DNA from: a bacterium
GTDB taxonomy: Bacteria > Joyebacterota > Joyebacteria > Joyebacterales > Joyebacteraceae
Reading direction: 5' to 3'
DNA length: 64,000 nt
Assembly: GCA_025774935.1 (NCBI GenBank)
Contig: JALGZK010000002.1
Coordinates: forward strand, 1-64,000
The notes under the pieces were generated by a model. The model was not told where the DNA came from. It ran no database searches and was given only the letters and a program-made list of their open reading frames with translations. Shown piece by piece: positions 9,801-17,435 of the stretch. Each line of letters starts with the position of its first letter. The stretch's first letter is position 1. The translations under genes were made by a program, and so were the position numbers.

Positions 9801-12504
9801 CACCTGGCAGGATCCGGTCGACGTGATCATCCCGCTCGACGCTTCGGCCGACGCCCCACTCACCGCTGTCATCGGGGCCACGAACACCACCCTCGAGTCA
9901 GGCTTCGCCGCGGGCGTGCAGGGCACGCACGCGGCCACCGGGACCTTCGGTTATCTCGGCGGAGAGAATATCGGTGTGATGGGCATCGGCGCAATCGGTA
10001 CCGGCGTCGAGGGGTTCGGCGCCATCGGCCTCAAGGGCACGGGCAGTACGGCCGGCGTCCAGGGCATCGGAACCGGCGCCGTCGGAATCGGTGTCTTCGG
10101 CTCCAACCCGGCTGGGTACGCCGGGTACTTCGATGGGAACGTCCTCATGACCGGGTTCGAGTTCCCGCCGGGCGCGACGGAGGGTCACGTCCTGACCGCG
10201 GGCGTCGGCGGAGTCGGCTCGTGGCAGGCGATCCCCGCCAGCCTCGCCGGAACGGGCGACGCGAACAGAATCCCCAAGTTCGTGGACAGCCAGACGCTGG
10301 GGAATTCGGGCATCCTCGAGAGCGGTGGCACCGTCAGCATCGGTCTCGTCGCAGCCAGGGGTGACGGCTCGCCACGCGTCAAGAGGGGGGACACCAGGAC
10401 GTACAGCCGACTGGCCAGGAGGCTCGTCGTCTCTCAGGACAACTCGGAGACAGGACACTTCAGCGTCATGGAGACGAACGCCCTGGAGGATGGCCGCACG
10501 GCCATCTACGCTCTGCGTGACAGGGAGTGGGACGTCCCGAACGACGGCGCAGGATACGGCGTCGGACAGACGAACAACGCGATCACTGGCTTCAACTACT
10601 GGGGCGATCTCTACACGTTCGGGGTAGCCGGATACTCCTACAACGACGAGAAGCTCACCGGCGGAGTCCTCGGGGCGGAGCACGAAGGAGACTACTGGGG
10701 CGCGCTGGGCTATCGCGACATCAACTACCAGGGCTGGGGGGTGTACAGCCCCCACAACGTGTACGTCGGCGGCAGCCTGGGCATCGGGACCGAAGATCCC
10801 CAGGCCAAGCTCGACGTCGCCGGAACGGCTCAGGTGACCGGCTTCACCATGCCCACCGGCGCGTCGACCGGTTACATCCTCACCTCCGACGCGTTCGGCA
10901 TCGCGACCTGGGAGGCGCCGAGCAGTTCGGACATCACCGCGGTCTACGCGGATGACGGTCTGACCGGAGGCGCGGAGACGGGTGACGCGCACCTCGCCGT
11001 CGGCGCGGGCGACGGAATCAGCGTCGCAGTCGACGACGTCTCGGTTGTCGCGGCGGACATCGCTGGCGCCGGGCTCGCCGACGACGGCGCCAATAACCTC
11101 GAGGTCGTGACTGGCCCGGGGCTCGCGGTCGTCGCTGACACGCTCGGACTGACCGTCCCCTATCAGGATGGCAGCGCGTACGACGCCGTCTTCGTGAACG
11201 AGGGACAGGCGGACGCGGTCGGAGCCGGCATGATCGTGCCCGACGTCGTCTCGAGCCTGGACGGTGTCGCGAACGACGCCGGCGACATCGATCTCCTCGA
11301 AGGCGCGAACATCACCATCACTCCCGACGACGTTGGCAACTCGATCACGATCGCGGCCACGGGTGGCGGCGACATCACGGCGGTCGCGGCCGGCGACGGA
11401 CTCACAGGCGGCGGCACCGATGGTGACGTGACGCTCGACGTCCAGACCGGCACCGGCATCGCGTTGGTCGCCGACGCCGTCGAGCTGGCTCTTCCCTACC
11501 AGGACGGCAGTGCCTACGACACCGTCTTCGTGAACGAAGGACAGGTCTCTTCCGTCACGAGCGGCATGATCGCGGATGGGGAGGTTGTCGACGCCGACGT
11601 CGCTGTCGGCGCGGCCATCGACCCCACCAAGATCAGCGGCACCGCGTGGACGACAGTGAACGACGGGACCGGGAGCGGTCTGGATGCGGACACCGTGGAT
11701 GGACTCGACTCCACCGATCTTGCCGCGGCGGCGCACGAGCACGATGCCGCCTACATCGACGATGAAGCCGGTGAGGTCGACACGGCCGCGGACTTCGGGT
11801 TCGTCGCTCCCACCCACGTCACGAACCTCGACGCCGACCTCCTCGACGGGCAGGAGGCCACCGACTTCGCGGCGACCGCTCACGGGCATGCCGGCATGGG
11901 AGACATCACCGCCGTGACCGCCGGGAGCGGCCTCGCTGGCGGTGGGACCGACGGCGACGTGACGCTGGACGTCTTGACCGGCACGGGCCTCGCGGTCGTG
12001 GCTGACACGATTGGCCTCACGACCGCCTACGAGGACGGAAGCGCGTACGACGCCCGCTTCGTCAACGAGGGGCAGGCGGACGCCGTCACGGTGGCCATGA
12101 TTTCCACCGACGTCGTCTCGAGCCTCGATGGGGTCGCCAACGACGGCGGCGACATCGATCTCGTTGCGGGATCGAACGTGACGATCACCCCGGACGACAC
12201 CGGCAACACGATCACGATCGCGGCGAGCGACCCGGCGGACGGCGATTGGACCGTCTCGGGGAGCGACGTGTACTCGGCGGTCGCGGGCAACGTCGGCATC
12301 GGCACGTCGTCGCCGGCGCGGAAGCTCCACATCAGCGACGTCATGAGGCTCGAACCACGGGCCGACTTCCCGACGAGCCCGAGCGACGGCGACATCTGTG
12401 TCCAGGGCGAGTCGGGCAGCAGACACATCTACTGCTATCTGAATGGCGCCTGGGTGCAGCTCGACCCGGCTGCCGCGGCCCGCAGAAACGACGTCACGGA
12501 GTAG
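6865..12504 (+). CDS. Giant modular repeat surface protein (tail-fibre/adhesin-like)
   Basis: This 1,879-residue protein starts at ATG 6865 with AAAGGAAG about 9 bases upstream and a clear signal peptide (MRWGTLVCAVLLAATATVSV-A). Residues ~22-130 form the PRTMSYQG...LTAAPYAMRAL domain common at the N terminus of secreted proteins in environmental bacteria. Eight repeats starting with (G/S)DIT follow in two blocks, separated by a region with GIGT.P..LDV tail-fibre motifs and G-V-x-G repeats. One repeat carries LDADTVDGLDS/AHEHDAAY and DLLDGQEATDF/AHGH elements like those of phage tail fibres. The protein is very acidic and nearly Cys-free, and has neither the FlgD-like C-terminal tag of its neighbours nor an S74 chaperone domain. 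A fibrous cell-surface or secreted adhesin is the likeliest role (inference). Confidence 0.85.
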   Translation: MRWGTLVCAVLLAATATVSVADVPRTMSYQGVLKDSGGSVVPDGDYDVTFAIYDVDVGGTALWTETQTLPVAGGIFNAVLGSVTTLDVLFDVPYWLGVSVETDPELEPRVELTAAPYAMRALYADTGGDDDWVISGNDVYNITGRVGIGTATPEYALDVADTARVSALVMPTGAVDGHVLTSDAAGIASWQPGGGGGTGDITGVAAGEALSGGGTEGDVTLDVNAGAGLAIAADTLRLAGPYLDGTAYDGAFVNEGQAGSITADMVVPDVVSSLDGVANDAGDIDLVAGENVTITPDDVGNTITIAAVGSGDITGVAAGVGLLGGGTEGDVTLDVGAGDGIAVTADSVAVVAADLAGDGLVENANDLAVGAGDGITVAADDVSVVAADIAGAGLADDGLNDLEIVTGTGLEVVADTLGLTAPYETGAAYDAAFVNEGQADAVTTDMIAPDILSGISGVTNDGGQITFVEGSNIQILPNDELNTITFAAAATLSGDITAVIAEDGLYGGSEFADAHLWVGDGDGIVADADSIHVQVSDFAGAGLVDDGFNNLDVNTGAGLAVVSDTVALTVPYLDGSAYDAVFVNEGQAGAVTADMVVPDVVSSLDGVANDAGDIDLVAGENVTITPDDVGNAITIAATGGGDITSVDAGIGLGGGGTEGDVTLDVLTGPGLEVAADTLGLTLPYQDGSAYNAVFVNEGQTDAVTADMVVPTIVASLDGVINDAGDIDLLEGENITITPDDEGNAITIAATGGGDITAVTAGSGLSGGGTEGDVTLDVVTGPGLAVAADTLGLTVPYQDGSAYDGVFVNEGQADAVTTDMVVPDIVSSLDGVANDGAGIDLVEGDNISITPDDVANTITISVADGGDGDWSFDGDNIYSTVPGNVGIGEPIPDTKLHVAGDAKVTGKVYANAVSSMSPLELQTGDVTRVFVDDVTGNVGVGTSTPIEKVEVDGAVRMTGLQLTAGAGDGLVLTSDATGAGTWQDPVDVIIPLDASADAPLTAVIGATNTTLESGFAAGVQGTHAATGTFGYLGGENIGVMGIGAIGTGVEGFGAIGLKGTGSTAGVQGIGTGAVGIGVFGSNPAGYAGYFDGNVLMTGFEFPPGATEGHVLTAGVGGVGSWQAIPASLAGTGDANRIPKFVDSQTLGNSGILESGGTVSIGLVAARGDGSPRVKRGDTRTYSRLARRLVVSQDNSETGHFSVMETNALEDGRTAIYALRDREWDVPNDGAGYGVGQTNNAITGFNYWGDLYTFGVAGYSYNDEKLTGGVLGAEHEGDYWGALGYRDINYQGWGVYSPHNVYVGGSLGIGTEDPQAKLDVAGTAQVTGFTMPTGASTGYILTSDAFGIATWEAPSSSDITAVYADDGLTGGAETGDAHLAVGAGDGISVAVDDVSVVAADIAGAGLADDGANNLEVVTGPGLAVVADTLGLTVPYQDGSAYDAVFVNEGQADAVGAGMIVPDVVSSLDGVANDAGDIDLLEGANITITPDDVGNSITIAATGGGDITAVAAGDGLTGGGTDGDVTLDVQTGTGIALVADAVELALPYQDGSAYDTVFVNEGQVSSVTSGMIADGEVVDADVAVGAAIDPTKISGTAWTTVNDGTGSGLDADTVDGLDSTDLAAAAHEHDAAYIDDEAGEVDTAADFGFVAPTHVTNLDADLLDGQEATDFAATAHGHAGMGDITAVTAGSGLAGGGTDGDVTLDVLTGTGLAVVADTIGLTTAYEDGSAYDARFVNEGQADAVTVAMISTDVVSSLDGVANDGGDIDLVAGSNVTITPDDTGNTITIAASDPADGDWTVSGSDVYSAVAGNVGIGTSSPARKLHISDVMRLEPRADFPTSPSDGDICVQGESGSRHIYCYLNGAWVQLDPAAAARRNDVTE
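7459..9456 (+). repeat. First block of five in-frame repeats (112-residue unit)
   Basis: Repeats begin at 7459, 7795, 8344, 8785 and 9121. Units 1, 4 and 5 are 112 residues. Unit 3 is 147 and unit 2 is 183, the extra length being one or two copies of a ~35-residue GAGDGI...AGAGLADDG...NNLE module. Each unit runs GDIT-AGxGLxGGGTEGDVTLDV-ADTLGLT-PYxDGSAYDAVFVNEGQ-DMVVPDVVSSLDGV-NDAGDIDL-GENVTITPDD-NTITIAA. The DNA is also highly similar between units, so recombination could change copy number. Confidence 0.9.
10927..12228 (+). repeat. Second block of three in-frame repeats
   Basis: Units begin at 10927 (147 residues, with one ~35-residue insert), 11368 (extended by tail-fibre-like DADTVDGLDS and HEHD/HGH elements) and 11899 (about 110 residues). 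They match the units at 7459-9456 in order and sequence. Confidence 0.9.
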
Positions 12505-12544
12505 GGCTACAGGAACTGATCGCTCGCAGCACGCAACACGGAGA

Positions 12545-12574
12545 AGATCCCCGCCCCATCCGGGGCGGGGATCT
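12545..12574. terminator. Bidirectional hairpin terminator
   Basis: A perfect 13-bp stem, AGATCCCCGCCCC with GGGGCGGGGATCT, and a 4-base ATCC loop. It lies between the convergent repeat-protein gene and the ABC exporter. No T-rich tract follows on either strand. Confidence 0.8.
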
Positions 12575-12609
12575 CTGCGTTCCGGACCTCACCTCAAATC
12601 ACTCGCAGC

Positions 12610-14724
12610 CTACTGGGCGTACTGGAGCTCGTAGAGGCGGTAGTAGTAGCCCTTCTTCGCCAGGAGCTCCTGGTGCGAGCCGACCTCCCGGACCTTCCCC
12701 TTGTGCATGACGAGGATCTTGTCCGCGTGCTGAATCGTCGAGAGACGGTGGGCGATGACGATCGAGGTCCTCCCCTCCATCAGCCTCACGAGGGCGTCCT
12801 GAATGAGCCGTTCAGTCTCGGTGTCGATGTTTGACGTCGCCTCGTCGAGGATGAGGATCTTCGGATCGAACGCGAGCGCGCGGGCGAACGCCAGGAGTTG
12901 ACGCTGACCCGTCGACAGAGTCACGCCCCTCTCGCGAACCTCCTCATCGTATCCGGCGGGGAGACGCTCGATGAACCGGTCCGCATTCACGTGCTTCGCC
13001 ACCGCGCGGAGCTCCTCGTCGGTGATCGCGTCGTTCCCGAGTTTGATGTTCCCCTTGATGTCCCCCGCGAACACGAACACGTCCTGCATGACCAGGCCCA
13101 GGTGCGAGCGGAGGAACTTCTTCGGGAGCTTGCGGATGTCGACCCCGTCGAGCGTGATTCGACCCTTCTGGATGTCGTAGAACCGCTCGAGCAGGCTGAT
13201 GATCGAGGTCTTCCCCGCGCCCGTCGCTCCAACGATCGCCACCGTCTCACCCGGCTCGACCTCGAACGAGACGTCCCGAAGCACGTACTCGTTCCCGTCA
13301 TACGAGAAACTCACGTTCTCGAACCCGATGTGTCCCGCCACCTCGACGGGAACCTGCGGCTCCGTGGGCTCGGGGATAATCTCCTCGTTGTCGAGGAGAA
13401 GGAAGATTCGCTCCGACGACGCCATCGCCTGCTGCATCGTGCTGTACTGCTCCGCGAGGTTTCTGATGGGGCGGAAGAACATCTGAACGTACGAGAGGAA
13501 CGCCACCAGCGTCCCCAGCGACAGCGTGTTCTGTATGACCTTGCCGCCGCCGTACCAGATCACGAGCCCGATCGCCACTGAGCTCGCGAGCTCCATGAGC
13601 GGCATGAAGACGGCGAACACCTTGATCTGCCGCATCGCCGCCAGGAAATTGTCGTGGTTGATCTTCGCGAAGCGGCGGTAGCTCTCTAGCTCGCGCGCGA
13701 AGATCTGCGTCACCCTCATCCCTCCGATGTTCTCCTGGAGCGACGCGTTGATCCGCGCCACCCGGACCCGCACCTCCCGGAACGCGTCACGGATCCTCAC
13801 GCTGAAGATCGCCGTCGCCCACGCCATGAACGGAAGCACCGCGAAGCACACGAGCGCCAGCCGCCAGTTGAGGCGCAGGAGCAGAATGATGACACCGATC
13901 AGGATGAACACGTCCCTCAGGAGCATGATCACGATCGACGTGAACATCTCGTGCAGGACCTCGACGTCGTTCGTCGCCCTCGTCACTAGACGTCCCACGG
14001 GGTTCTTGTCAAAGAACGAAAGCGAGAGGCGCTGCAGGTGACCGAGGACCTTCATCCTGATGTCGTACATCACCCGCTGCGACGTCAGTTCCATCATGTT
14101 GATCTGGAAGAGGGAGAACGCGAACGTCAGGACGAGGATGGTCACGATGAGGAGCGCTACGCGCGCGAGCCCACGGAAGTCGGCTTCGCGAATCATCCAG
14201 ATCTGCTCGCTCGAGATCTCGGCGAACCTCTCCACGGGAATACCGACCGTCGACCCGGCGGAGAGGAACCCGGTCGCGTCGACTCCGGACCGCTCGACGG
14301 ACTCTCGATCCGCGAGGTAGTAGTTCGCCTCGCCGATGACGCCCGCGTCCGTAGCGCGCGCCACGACCCGGGGATCGTAGCCAGAGAGGTGCTTCGAACG
14401 CACGAGGAACGCGTCCCCGGGGAGGCCCTCGACCGGCAGGAGATCGTCGGAGTGTTCCTCGATGAACGCCCTCGCAAGGGCTCCAGCGTCCGTCCCGGTG
14501 CCGGCGTCTACCTGGACGAGCCGCGCCGTTGCGACGATGTAATCGTCGATCGCGAGCTTCGTGATGTACGGGATGGCCAGCTCGAAGCCGGCGACGAAGA
14601 TCAGGATGATCACGGCCACGACGACGTACCTCACGTACGGTCTCACGTACTTGAGGAGCCTCTTGACGAGTCGTGCGTCGTACGGCTTGCCCAGCACTTC
14701 CTCGTCGTGGTGGTCGTGAGCCAT
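12610..14724 (-). CDS. ABC exporter subunit with intact catalytic Glu and a luminal insertion
   Basis: This 704-residue protein has a transmembrane domain plus nucleotide-binding domain. Walker A is GATGAGKT (499-506), the signature LSTGQ (603-607, noncanonical third residue) and Walker B ILILDEA (623-629) with the catalytic Glu. Between the first (33-52) and second (185-206) membrane helices there is an extra ~120-residue hydrophilic region, much longer than the usual external loop. The partner upstream has LSGGQ but Asp instead of the catalytic Glu. This complementary degeneracy is the TM287/TM288-type heterodimer pattern, with this protein in the TM288 role. The two genes are 4 bases apart. 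Substrate is unknown; lipid or drug export is typical of the family. Confidence 0.92.
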   Translation of the reverse strand: MAHDHHDEEVLGKPYDARLVKRLLKYVRPYVRYVVVAVIILIFVAGFELAIPYITKLAIDDYIVATARLVQVDAGTGTDAGALARAFIEEHSDDLLPVEGLPGDAFLVRSKHLSGYDPRVVARATDAGVIGEANYYLADRESVERSGVDATGFLSAGSTVGIPVERFAEISSEQIWMIREADFRGLARVALLIVTILVLTFAFSLFQINMMELTSQRVMYDIRMKVLGHLQRLSLSFFDKNPVGRLVTRATNDVEVLHEMFTSIVIMLLRDVFILIGVIILLLRLNWRLALVCFAVLPFMAWATAIFSVRIRDAFREVRVRVARINASLQENIGGMRVTQIFARELESYRRFAKINHDNFLAAMRQIKVFAVFMPLMELASSVAIGLVIWYGGGKVIQNTLSLGTLVAFLSYVQMFFRPIRNLAEQYSTMQQAMASSERIFLLLDNEEIIPEPTEPQVPVEVAGHIGFENVSFSYDGNEYVLRDVSFEVEPGETVAIVGATGAGKTSIISLLERFYDIQKGRITLDGVDIRKLPKKFLRSHLGLVMQDVFVFAGDIKGNIKLGNDAITDEELRAVAKHVNADRFIERLPAGYDEEVRERGVTLSTGQRQLLAFARALAFDPKILILDEATSNIDTETERLIQDALVRLMEGRTSIVIAHRLSTIQHADKILVMHKGKVREVGSHQELLAKKGYYYRLYELQYAQ

Positions 14725-14728
14725 CGTT

Positions 14729-16486
14729 CTACCTCGCCTCGTCCGAGGCTTCCATCTCGTCCTCGAGCAGCTGCCGTTCGTTGATGCCGGCGTAGAGACC
14801 GCCGAGCGCGAGGAGCTCTTCGTGCGTTCCGCGCTCCGTCACCCGCCCGTCCTCGACCACGACAATCTGGTCCGCGTGCTTGATCGATGAGATCCGGTGC
14901 GAGACGATGATGCTCGTGCGGCCCGAGAGCGCGCCCTTGAGCTCCTGCTGGATTCTCTCCTCCGTCGCGGTGTCGACCGACGAGAGCGCGTCGTCCAGGA
15001 CGACGATGGCCGGCCGCTTGAGGAGCGCCCGGGCGATCGCGATGCGCTGCTTCTGGCCACCTGAGAGCGTCACGCCCCTCTCGCCGACGAGCGTGTCCAT
15101 TCCTTCGGGGAACGCTTCGATCTCCCCTAGCATCCCCGCTATCCTCGCCGCCTCCACGACGTCCTCGTCGGGTGCGTCCGGGATCCCGAACCTGATGTTC
15201 TCCCGGAGCGTGTCGGAGAACAGGAACGTGTCCTGGGGAACGTAGCCGATCGACCGCCTGAGCGACGAGAGCGTGAGGGTGCTCACGTCGTGCCCGTCGA
15301 TTCGAATCTCCCCTTCCGACGGCTCGTAGACCCGCAGGAGCAGGTTGCACACTGTGCTCTTCCCGGAGCCGGTCCGCCCCAGGATCCCGAGGATCTCGCC
15401 CGGCCTTACGTGTATGTCGACGTCCGCGAGCGAGGGGTCGAGTCCCTCCTCGTAGCGGAAGGTGACGCCCCGGAACTCGATCTCCCCGCGGACCTCCCCG
15501 ATGTCGATCGCGTCCGGTGCGTCGGCGATCTCAGGCTCGGTCTCGAGGATCTTGTTGATCCTCCCCATCGATGCGGCACCCCGCTGCATCACGTTCACGA
15601 CCCATCCCATCGCAATCATCGGCCACGTGAGGATCCCGAGGTAGCTCGTGAACGCGACGAGGTCGCCCGTGGAGATAGTCCCCAGGATCACCCGGCGGCC
15701 ACCGAAGAAGATGATGATGACGACGCTCATGCTCGAGAGCATCATGATGAACGGGAAGAACGCTCCCCAGACCCTGATCAGTCGGATGTTCTTCTGCACG
15801 TACTCTTTCCCCGCATCGGCGAGGCGGTCGCGTTCGTGGGCCTCCTGGGCATAGGCCTTGACCACGCGGATTCCCGAGATGCTTTCCCGGACGCGCTCGG
15901 TCAGGTCGGCGAAGCACTCCTGAACCTGCTCGAAGCGCTGGTGCAGGAGCCTCCCGGCCCGCATCGTGAAGATCGCGATGATCGGCATCGGGATGAGGGC
16001 CATCAACGTGAGCTTTACGTTGAGCGCGAGCATGAACCCAATCGTCGCGAGGCCCAGGATGAGAGCGTCGGTTCCGGCGACGATGCCGATCCCGGACGCC
16101 ATCCTCACGGCGTTCAGGTCGTTCGTGGCGTGGGCCATCAGGTCGCCGGTCTTGTTGACCGCGAAGTAGCTCGCAGGGAGCTTCTGGAGGTGGCTGAAGA
16201 TGTTGTTTCTGAGGTCTTCCTCGATGTGGCGCGAGGTCCCGATGATAAGGAAGCGCCAGAGGAAGCGGAGGCATGCGATGCCCGCCGCCAGCGCCACGAT
16301 CATGAGCCCGTAGTTCACGAGATCACCGCGCACGACTCCGCCCGCGGTGAGATCGTCCACGGCCCGCTTGATGATCCGCGGGATGAGGAGCTGCATCCCG
16401 TCGACCACGAGCAGCGAGGCCAGTCCGACGACGACCGCCCACTTGTACTTGGCGAAGTGCTTGAGGAGGCTCTTGAGACTTCCCAT
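14729..16486 (-). CDS. ABC exporter subunit with degenerate Walker B
   Basis: This 585-residue protein starts at ATG 16486; an in-frame GTG at 16522 is possible but less likely. Six membrane helices lie in the first ~300 residues. Walker A is GRTGSGKST (370-378), the signature LSGGQKQ (474-480) and Walker B VVLDDA (495-500), where Asp499 replaces the catalytic Glu. It is thus the regulatory half of a heterodimeric exporter. It is the first gene of the pair and has its own promoter at 16616-16645. A perfect 8-bp hairpin (16494-16511) lies directly upstream of the start codon. Confidence 0.92.
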   Translation of the reverse strand: MGSLKSLLKHFAKYKWAVVVGLASLLVVDGMQLLIPRIIKRAVDDLTAGGVVRGDLVNYGLMIVALAAGIACLRFLWRFLIIGTSRHIEEDLRNNIFSHLQKLPASYFAVNKTGDLMAHATNDLNAVRMASGIGIVAGTDALILGLATIGFMLALNVKLTLMALIPMPIIAIFTMRAGRLLHQRFEQVQECFADLTERVRESISGIRVVKAYAQEAHERDRLADAGKEYVQKNIRLIRVWGAFFPFIMMLSSMSVVIIIFFGGRRVILGTISTGDLVAFTSYLGILTWPMIAMGWVVNVMQRGAASMGRINKILETEPEIADAPDAIDIGEVRGEIEFRGVTFRYEEGLDPSLADVDIHVRPGEILGILGRTGSGKSTVCNLLLRVYEPSEGEIRIDGHDVSTLTLSSLRRSIGYVPQDTFLFSDTLRENIRFGIPDAPDEDVVEAARIAGMLGEIEAFPEGMDTLVGERGVTLSGGQKQRIAIARALLKRPAIVVLDDALSSVDTATEERIQQELKGALSGRTSIIVSHRISSIKHADQIVVVEDGRVTERGTHEELLALGGLYAGINERQLLEDEMEASDEAR

Positions 16487-16493
16487 GGTCACC

Positions 16494-16511
16494 CGGAGGC
16501 CGTGGCCTCCG
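16494..16511 (-). promoter_or_regulatory. Hairpin directly upstream of the exporter start codon
   Basis: CGGAGGCC and GGCCTCCG form an 8-bp stem with a 2-base loop, ending 8 bases before ATG 16486 on the minus strand. The best Shine-Dalgarno-like GGAGG sits inside the stem, so folding could limit ribosome access. The regulatory role is inferred. Confidence 0.35.
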
Positions 16512-16615
16512 CCTCGGAACACCCGGGTGGCAAAAATCCGCCCCGCAGGAGATGCGGCGCGGACGTTCCTGCCACCTTCGTGACACTTCCGGCTTGTGGT
16601 CAGTGGGTCGGGGAG

Positions 16616-16645
16616 ATTCTATCGCCTCGGGCACGGCCGTGTCAA
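16616..16645 (-). promoter_or_regulatory. Promoter of the ABC exporter operon
   Basis: On the minus strand: TTGACA (16640-16645), an 18-base spacer, TAGAAT (16616-16621). It is divergent from the promoter at 16673-16701. Confidence 0.7.
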
Positions 16646-16672
16646 CAGAAGCCCCGGGCGGTGCGGTCCCCG

Positions 16673-16701
16673 TTGAGTGGTGCGTGGATCGATGGTATAA
16701 T
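16673..16701 (+). promoter_or_regulatory. Promoter of the small secreted protein gene
   Basis: TTGAGT (16673-16678), a 17-base spacer and a perfect TATAAT (16696-16701), with TGG immediately before the -10. Predicted start near 16708 gives a leader of about 55 bases. Confidence 0.75.
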
Positions 16702-16763
16702 GATGGTGTGGCACCGCTCGCCACGCGCGATACCGATCGTCTCCCGGAAGGAGGTGTGTATCG

Positions 16764-17327
16764 ATGCGTACTGCGATAGCTTTCCTCGTGCTCTGCGTTC
16801 TGGGCACCGGCACCGTCCTCGCCAACCCGATCGTCGGGGAGCAACTCTACATCGACTTCGACCCGCCGAACCTGCAGTACGAGACCTACCCCGCTCCGTT
16901 CTCGACGGTCGACGCGTACGTGGTCGTTGATCTTACGCAGGGAGTCCCCGGGTTCACCGAGGTCTCGTTCGCCCTAGCTACGACTCCGGGCATGGCGTCC
17001 GGCCACGTCTTCACGAACCTGGTTCCGGGAGCCGTTGTGGTCGGCGACTGGTTCAGCGGCGTGACGATCTCGGCCGACTGCATAACGGACCTGATAACCC
17101 CGGTCGCGAGGCTCTCGTTCGTCTACGAGGGCACTCCGGGCGTGGTCAGCATCGAGGACCATCCGACGTCGACGAGGCTCCTCTATGACTGCGAGGTTCC
17201 GCCGTACGTCTACGTCTTCTGCCACCGGTACCACGGAGGCGTGGGCCAGCCCGCGGTCCTCGGAGACTGCGGCGGGAATCCGGTAGAGAACGTGTCGTGG
17301 GGCGCCATCAAGGGGCTCTACGAGTAG
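16764..17327 (+). CDS. Small secreted protein of unknown function
   Basis: This 187-residue protein has a signal peptide (residues 1-20, cleavage likely after VLA) and a complete AAGGAGGT Shine-Dalgarno at 16748-16755, the strongest in the window, 8 bases before the ATG. The mature part is beta-rich with five cysteines and no catalytic motif I recognise. It ends with CGGNPVENVSWGAIKGLYE, a conserved-looking tail that may be a localisation tag (inference from memory of similar tails in environmental bacteria). Strong promoter plus strong ribosome site suggest an abundant protein. It converges on the beta-propeller gene, with a hairpin terminator between them. Confidence 0.8.
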   Translation: MRTAIAFLVLCVLGTGTVLANPIVGEQLYIDFDPPNLQYETYPAPFSTVDAYVVVDLTQGVPGFTEVSFALATTPGMASGHVFTNLVPGAVVVGDWFSGVTISADCITDLITPVARLSFVYEGTPGVVSIEDHPTSTRLLYDCEVPPYVYVFCHRYHGGVGQPAVLGDCGGNPVENVSWGAIKGLYE

Positions 17328-17365
17328 CGGGAAGCCGGCAGCAGGAACACCGAGCGACAAGAGAG

Positions 17366-17393
17366 AGGCGGCCACCCCTCGGGGTGGCCGCCT
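17366..17393. terminator. Bidirectional hairpin terminator
   Basis: AGGCGGCCACCCC pairs with GGGGTGGCCGCCT over 13 bp around a TC centre. It sits between the convergent genes ending at 17327 and 17436. No T tract follows. Confidence 0.8.
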
Positions 17394-17435
17394 GTCGTTG
17401 CTCACCAGAGCGCGCTCCGCATGCCCGCGGTGCGC

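Noticed and set aside
7459-12228. DNA repeats as a CRISPR array or mobile element
   Set aside because: The repeats are long, in frame and encode protein; there are no spacers, inverted ends or transposase.
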